Source of the DNA: Cryptomeria japonica
Lineage: Eukaryota; Streptophyta; Pinopsida; Cupressales; Cupressaceae
Reading direction: 5' to 3'
Assembly (NCBI RefSeq): GCF_030272615.1
Contig: NC_081414.1
Coordinates: forward strand, 307,931,164-307,995,163
DNA length: 64,000 nucleotides
Shown here in pieces: positions 60,191 to 64,000 of the stretch (within the stretch, counting starts at the first letter, position 1; every line of letters starts with the position of its first letter). The notes under the pieces were generated by a model. That model was not told the origin of the DNA, ran no database searches, and worked only from the letters and a program-made list of their open reading frames with translations. Both the position numbers and the translations under genes were made by a program.

Positions 60191-61759
60191 CTAAAAATCG
60201 ACAAAATCGACAAAATCAAATAAAAATTGAAAATAAAAAACATGAACGCATGGACCATCCATCAAATCAATTCAACAACAAGAAAACTCTCAAAGTCTGC
60301 AATCAAACTGATCACATGTCTTGTTAATCGATTCATTCCTCGCAATGAACATCAACATCAAAATGTCTTATATAGAGATAGGTACACTTGAAACCAGACA
60401 GATCGGTCTTATATGGGGTACTCACTCTTTGAAACCAGACATTCTTATCAATCATCGAGCAAATCAAAACAATGACGTAGACCAGTATGACTGCTAGATG
60501 TTATTCTAGTTATCCTTATCTTTATCAATTGATGGCAGTACATGTTTCACAAATCATATTGTGCATATCATATCCACCCATCTGAGACATCACCAGAAAT
60601 TCACAAAATGCTTATCAATCCTGGACATACTTAGCATAGTCACTGTCCTTGGTTTATCTGAATCAGTTGTCCTAATCATATCCCACCTAGCTTGGTGATT
60701 AGTGTACATATCCATATCGAAGTAGTATTAGCAGCAAGGGTCAAAATCCTAACCTCGCTGGGGGCATTTCGCCTTCAGGGTTTTCAACATCAGACCAAAC
60801 ACATAGCAAGACAACAAGGATCATAACAACCAACAAATGACAAACGACAATGCAATAAGGCTAGACATCACAAACTTGAACTGATTTCAACTAAAACAAA
60901 GATCTATTTGCAAGATGTTTTAATTGACAAGAATACATTCCAAATAGAATGCATGCTTACATATGGTTGTTATTTTTTTGCTTATCATATCTCCTAAGTG
61001 ACTCAAGGATGTCTCAATGACTAGAGAAGCAAGGAAGGAATGTGATTTTTTATTTGTCTTCTATCTGTGAGTGAAGTCTTTTACCATGCAAATTTGTCCT
61101 ACGAAGCAATCAAGTGGCATATCACTGAGGACATTTCGGATTTGTATGGGGCAAAGGTTAACTCTTATATGTTTACGCAAGCAACAATCAGGTCATCTTG
61201 GTTCAATTATACCTCGATGCTTGTGTCGTCTTGCAATATCAAAATACATGTAAGTTATACTCAGGTCATTATGGTTCAATTATACCATGATGCTTGTATC
61301 AACTTTAAACAAATCAAGGCTCGATGATGAAAACAAAGGAAGAACTGGCACTTTGATCATAATAGATGGCAACATTGAGAATGAGAATGCATATTAAGCT
61401 TTGCATTAGCTGCACATCATTATCATCTTAATATTGCATTAGGTTGCATATCATTTTAATCTTGCATTAGTATCATTATCATTATCATAAACATCTCACA
61501 TCTCATAAATCAATGCAATACATCATCACATTTTCATTCATCTCATCATGAATCATACATTTGCATCATAATCGAGATCAAGAGCATTTATCTAAGCATC
61601 ACATCATCCTCATAGAATCTCATATCGAAACATAATGCATATCATTCATCATTGCATCCCTCACATGCATATCTATCTCATCGTCATGGAATCTTTCTTC
61701 ACTTTCATATCTTCATCATTCTTCCAAACAATCTTCTATCATTCTTCCAAACTATCTTC

Positions 61760-62090
61760 TATCATGTCTTATACAGGATGTATCTTTCCTGAAACCAGAT
61801 GTTTTGATCAGCTTTTATATAGGATATATCGTTCCTAAAACTAGATGTTTTGATCAGCTCTTATACAGGATATATCGTTCTTGAAACCAAGCGTTTTGAT
61901 CGGTCTTATACAGGATATATTGTTCCTGAAACCAGATGCTCGATCATCCATGTCTTATACAGGTGATATCATTTCTAAAACCAGATGCTCGATCATCCAT
62001 GTCTTATACAAGTAGTATCATTCCTGAAACCAGATGCTCGATCATCCATGTCTTATACAGGAGGTGTCATACCTGAAACCAGACTTGATC
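61760..62090 (+). repeat. Tandem repeat, 44-50 base unit, seven copies
   Basis: CTTATACAGG...CCTGAAACCAGATG recurs with starts near 61,768, 61,813, 61,860, 61,904, 61,954, 62,003 and 62,052. The first four units end GTTTTGATC and the later ones CTCGATCATCCATGT, so the array has two sub-families. Two lone, older units lie at 60,365-60,450. Bases 60,450-61,760 hold no gene. Confidence 0.88.
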
Positions 62091-62182
62091 TCAATCCAAT
62101 CAATATAATCAATCTTATCAAACCCATGCATGTAATCACTATCCACTCTTCTATCTTTCAAATAGCATTATTCTTCTTTCGA

Positions 62183-62217
62183 GAGATCATTCATGCCTTT
62201 TGTGCATGAACGATCTC
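62183..62217 (+). other. Inverted repeat (hairpin), 14-base stem
   Basis: GAGATCATTCATGC, then a 7-base loop, then GCATGAACGATCTC. There is one mismatch that would be a G-U pair in RNA. It lies about 230 bases before the 3' LTR of H. Confidence 0.75.
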
Positions 62218-62400
62218 CCGAGGGGGCATTATTATATCATATCGACATCAATTTCATATCAAATCAATTCTTCATATCTGGGGCATCATCAATATCGTTC
62301 ATCAAATATGGGGCATCATATCGACTTTTCATATCAAATCAATTTTTCATATCCACAACATCATATCGATCAAATTTTGGCATCATATCCAACAAGATTT

Positions 62401-62438
62401 TCTTTGAATCAACATGTGATCACATGTTAACTCAAAGA
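62401..62438 (+). other. Perfect palindrome inside a longer hairpin, next to the H polypurine tract
   Basis: An 18-base perfect palindrome (AACATGTGAT and its complement, 62,411-62,428) is enclosed by a second 7-base stem, TCTTTGA (62,401-62,407) with TCAAAGA (62,432-62,438). The right arm of the outer stem overlaps the start of the purine tract that ends at the 3' LTR. Confidence 0.85.
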
Positions 62439-62447
62439 GAGGCAAAA
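62434..62447 (+). other. Polypurine tract of element H
   Basis: AAAGAGAGGCAAAA, purine except one C, lies directly before the 3' LTR. It differs from the AAAGGGGGAGAT type of the copia elements, in line with a gypsy origin. Confidence 0.65.
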
Positions 62448-63952
62448 TGTAGACACCTAAAAGTTGCACAATCAATTAAGTGAATTTTATTCATTTAATT
62501 ATTCTTAATTCTTCCTATTAATTAAATTAAGATTTAATTAATATACCCTTCTTCTATCTAACCCATTAAATTAAATTCACATTTAATTAAATACCCCACC
62601 TCTATCCATTTTAATTAAATTTACATTTAATTAAAAATATCAATTTATCCCCTTTCCCATTTTAATTAAATCTACATTTAATTAAAATCTCATTTGCATT
62701 TAAATAAATCTAAATTTATATAAAAATCCCCCCACTTGCAAAATCCTACAAATGCAAGTTGCAACCAAATTGAAATAAAGCAATTTATTTTAATTAATTC
62801 TATTTTCCCTCACCCACTTGCATTTTCCTACATCTCCCACTTGCATCCTAAACCCTATTCCTAGTCTCTTCTAGAATCCATCTAATCCTAATCAATTAGC
62901 CCAAACCCATCCATTATCTCTTTTCCCTAAATTTGAGGAGGTCACTTCTCAAATTTGGAGTAAAGTCTTCAAAAAGCATTGAAGCCTTTATCCATTCAAC
63001 AAGCTAACTTGTTGAATACCCCCAAATTTGGAAGGACTCTTACAAATTTGTCCCAAAAGTCTTCAAACCATTAATGGTTAACTAACCCTTAGTGGCATGG
63101 TTAGAGACTTTTTGCCTAACTCAACCTTCATCTAACCCAAGGGTCTCATCAAGCATTCATTGCTTTGACCATGGTTATCCCTTTAACCCTTGCACAAGAG
63201 TTTACCCCTTGGATAAAAGCTTTATCCAATGGATAACCTTGACCTAACCTTAACCCTTACCTCCTAAGGTAACCTTCATGTCTTCTCAAGCATTTAATGC
63301 TTCTTACATCTCCTCTCAATCAGTCTCTTGTTGATAATTGTCACCATTTCATTGATGAGAATTGTGAACATGGATTGATTAACTTTCAATCCTGGCCCTT
63401 GTTAAGATTATCCAATCTTGACCATCCATTGCCCTATTTTCCCTATAAATAGAGCCCATTCCTTCTTCAAAAAAAATGAAGTCTTTGTGCATCAAACTTA
63501 TAGTCTTATAGCATTAAGCATATTATCTCTCTTTGATGGAATAGTGCATTTTAGATCATTTTGATAGCATTATAATCTTAGATATATCATGTTAGCTTCA
63601 TCTTAGTATCATTTTCATACTAGTTCAAGCTTCATATCAATATCTTGCATCCTATCATCATCTAGTTTCATATCTAAATCATCACTAGGATCTTGGTTGC
63701 ATTCCATTTAGATCTTAGAATCATAAATCTCGATCTTTAGGTTGTCATCTTAGAGAATCAAGTGCTCTTCCAAGCTGAGAGCCACCTTGAATCTTGAAGA
63801 TCCTTGGAGGTAGAGGAACATGGAACGATTTAAAGAGTTTAGATTCATTTAGCTTTGTTTTGTTTGGATTTCTAACCTCTAATGCAATGTTTCATGTGTG
63901 TGTTTGAGATGTTTCCTCCTATCGCAGGTTGACACCACATTTCCAGCATACA
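62448..63952 (+). repeat. Element H 3' LTR
   Basis: 1,505 bases, from TGTAGACACC to AGCATACA, about 98 percent identical by eye to the 5' LTR. The TATA box is at 63,444-63,451. The target duplication caaac follows at 63,953-63,957, and the last 43 bases of the window are the right side of the target, with no gene visible. Confidence 0.93.
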
Positions 63953-64000
63953 CAAACATGCCAGCCATAACATCATCGTGTACATCAACATATCCCATAG

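Larger units (their letters stand above)
45899..63952 (+). mobile_element. Element H: giant non-coding LTR retrotransposon, about 10.3 kb without its insert
   Basis: LTRs of 1,504 and 1,505 bases (TGTAGGCACC...AGCATACA) are flanked by the exact 5-base duplication caaac (45,894-45,898 and 63,953-63,957). I count about 27 differences between the LTRs, roughly 98 percent identity, making this the least diverged LTR pair in the window. The primer site is tRNA-Lys-like. The interior lacks any recognisable gag or pol but has motif arrays and tandem repeats, mostly in the 3' part. This fits the large non-autonomous relatives of Tat/Ogre/Retand gypsy elements, whose 3' untranslated regions are known for tandem repeats. 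The lineage is inferred from layout, not from protein. Confidence 0.88.

Noticed and set aside
59345-62090. CRISPR-like array or plant satellite block
   Set aside because: Units are head-to-tail without unique spacers of fixed length, and the stretch lies within an LTR element with target duplications.

Overview
The window is plant nuclear DNA built almost entirely of nested and decayed LTR retrotransposons. I see no host protein gene, rRNA, tRNA gene, CRISPR array or bacterial feature. The large, stacked Ty1/copia and Ty3/gypsy elements, initiator-Met and Lys tRNA primer sites and AT-rich composition suggest a seed plant with a large genome; a gymnosperm such as a conifer is my guess, not something the sequence proves.

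Layout. 1-1.65 kb: fragments of a reverse copia LTR, a reverse Ty3/gypsy protease-RT remnant and a copia LTR scrap. 1.65-24.8 kb: a family I call B/E, arranged LTR - internal - LTR - internal. It carries a coiled-coil/zinc-knuckle ORF1 and a long ORF2 of unknown function and has no recognisable protease, integrase or reverse transcriptase. It is split by element C (6,215-21,398, reverse, gag-only, about 2.6 kb LTRs, 5-bp target duplication agaat). C is in turn split by element D (8,245-15,155, reverse, about 0.94 kb LTRs), which encodes the same ORF1+ORF2 pair as B/E. 24.8-25.7 kb: an LTR-like, probably gypsy, stretch. 25.7-27.9 kb: reverse copia element F, broken. 27.9-34.5 kb: copia element A (forward, nearly complete gag-pol). 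34.5-37.7 kb: noncoding sequence that looks like a reverse gypsy leader and LTR. 37.7-45.2 kb: copia element G (reverse, both LTRs, decayed gag-pol). 45.9-63.95 kb: element H, a giant apparently non-coding element with about 1.5 kb LTRs, target duplication caaac, a tRNA-Lys-like primer site about 32 nt long, TAGCGC motif arrays and several tandem repeats before the 3' LTR. H contains copia element I (49,307-57,026, target duplication ccttt).

How the parts relate. A, F, G and I are copia elements whose gag, protease, integrase, RT and RNase H are recognisable but carry nonsense codons, frameshifts or lost catalytic residues. B/E, C and D have the same type of tRNA-iMet primer site, AAAGGGGGAGAT polypurine tract and C-rich LTR end as the copia elements, so they were probably mobilised in trans by copia machinery. 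The best candidate for something undescribed is the ORF1+ORF2 family: two element types with different LTRs (B/E and D) keep recognisably homologous ORF2 proteins of about 1,000 codons in place of pol. Second are features of H: the extended primer site, a hairpin touching the polypurine tract, and the spaced TAGCGC motif arrays.

Element letters (A-I) are my own labels. Boundaries given to the base rest on LTR ends and target duplications; those called approximate are alignments by eye.
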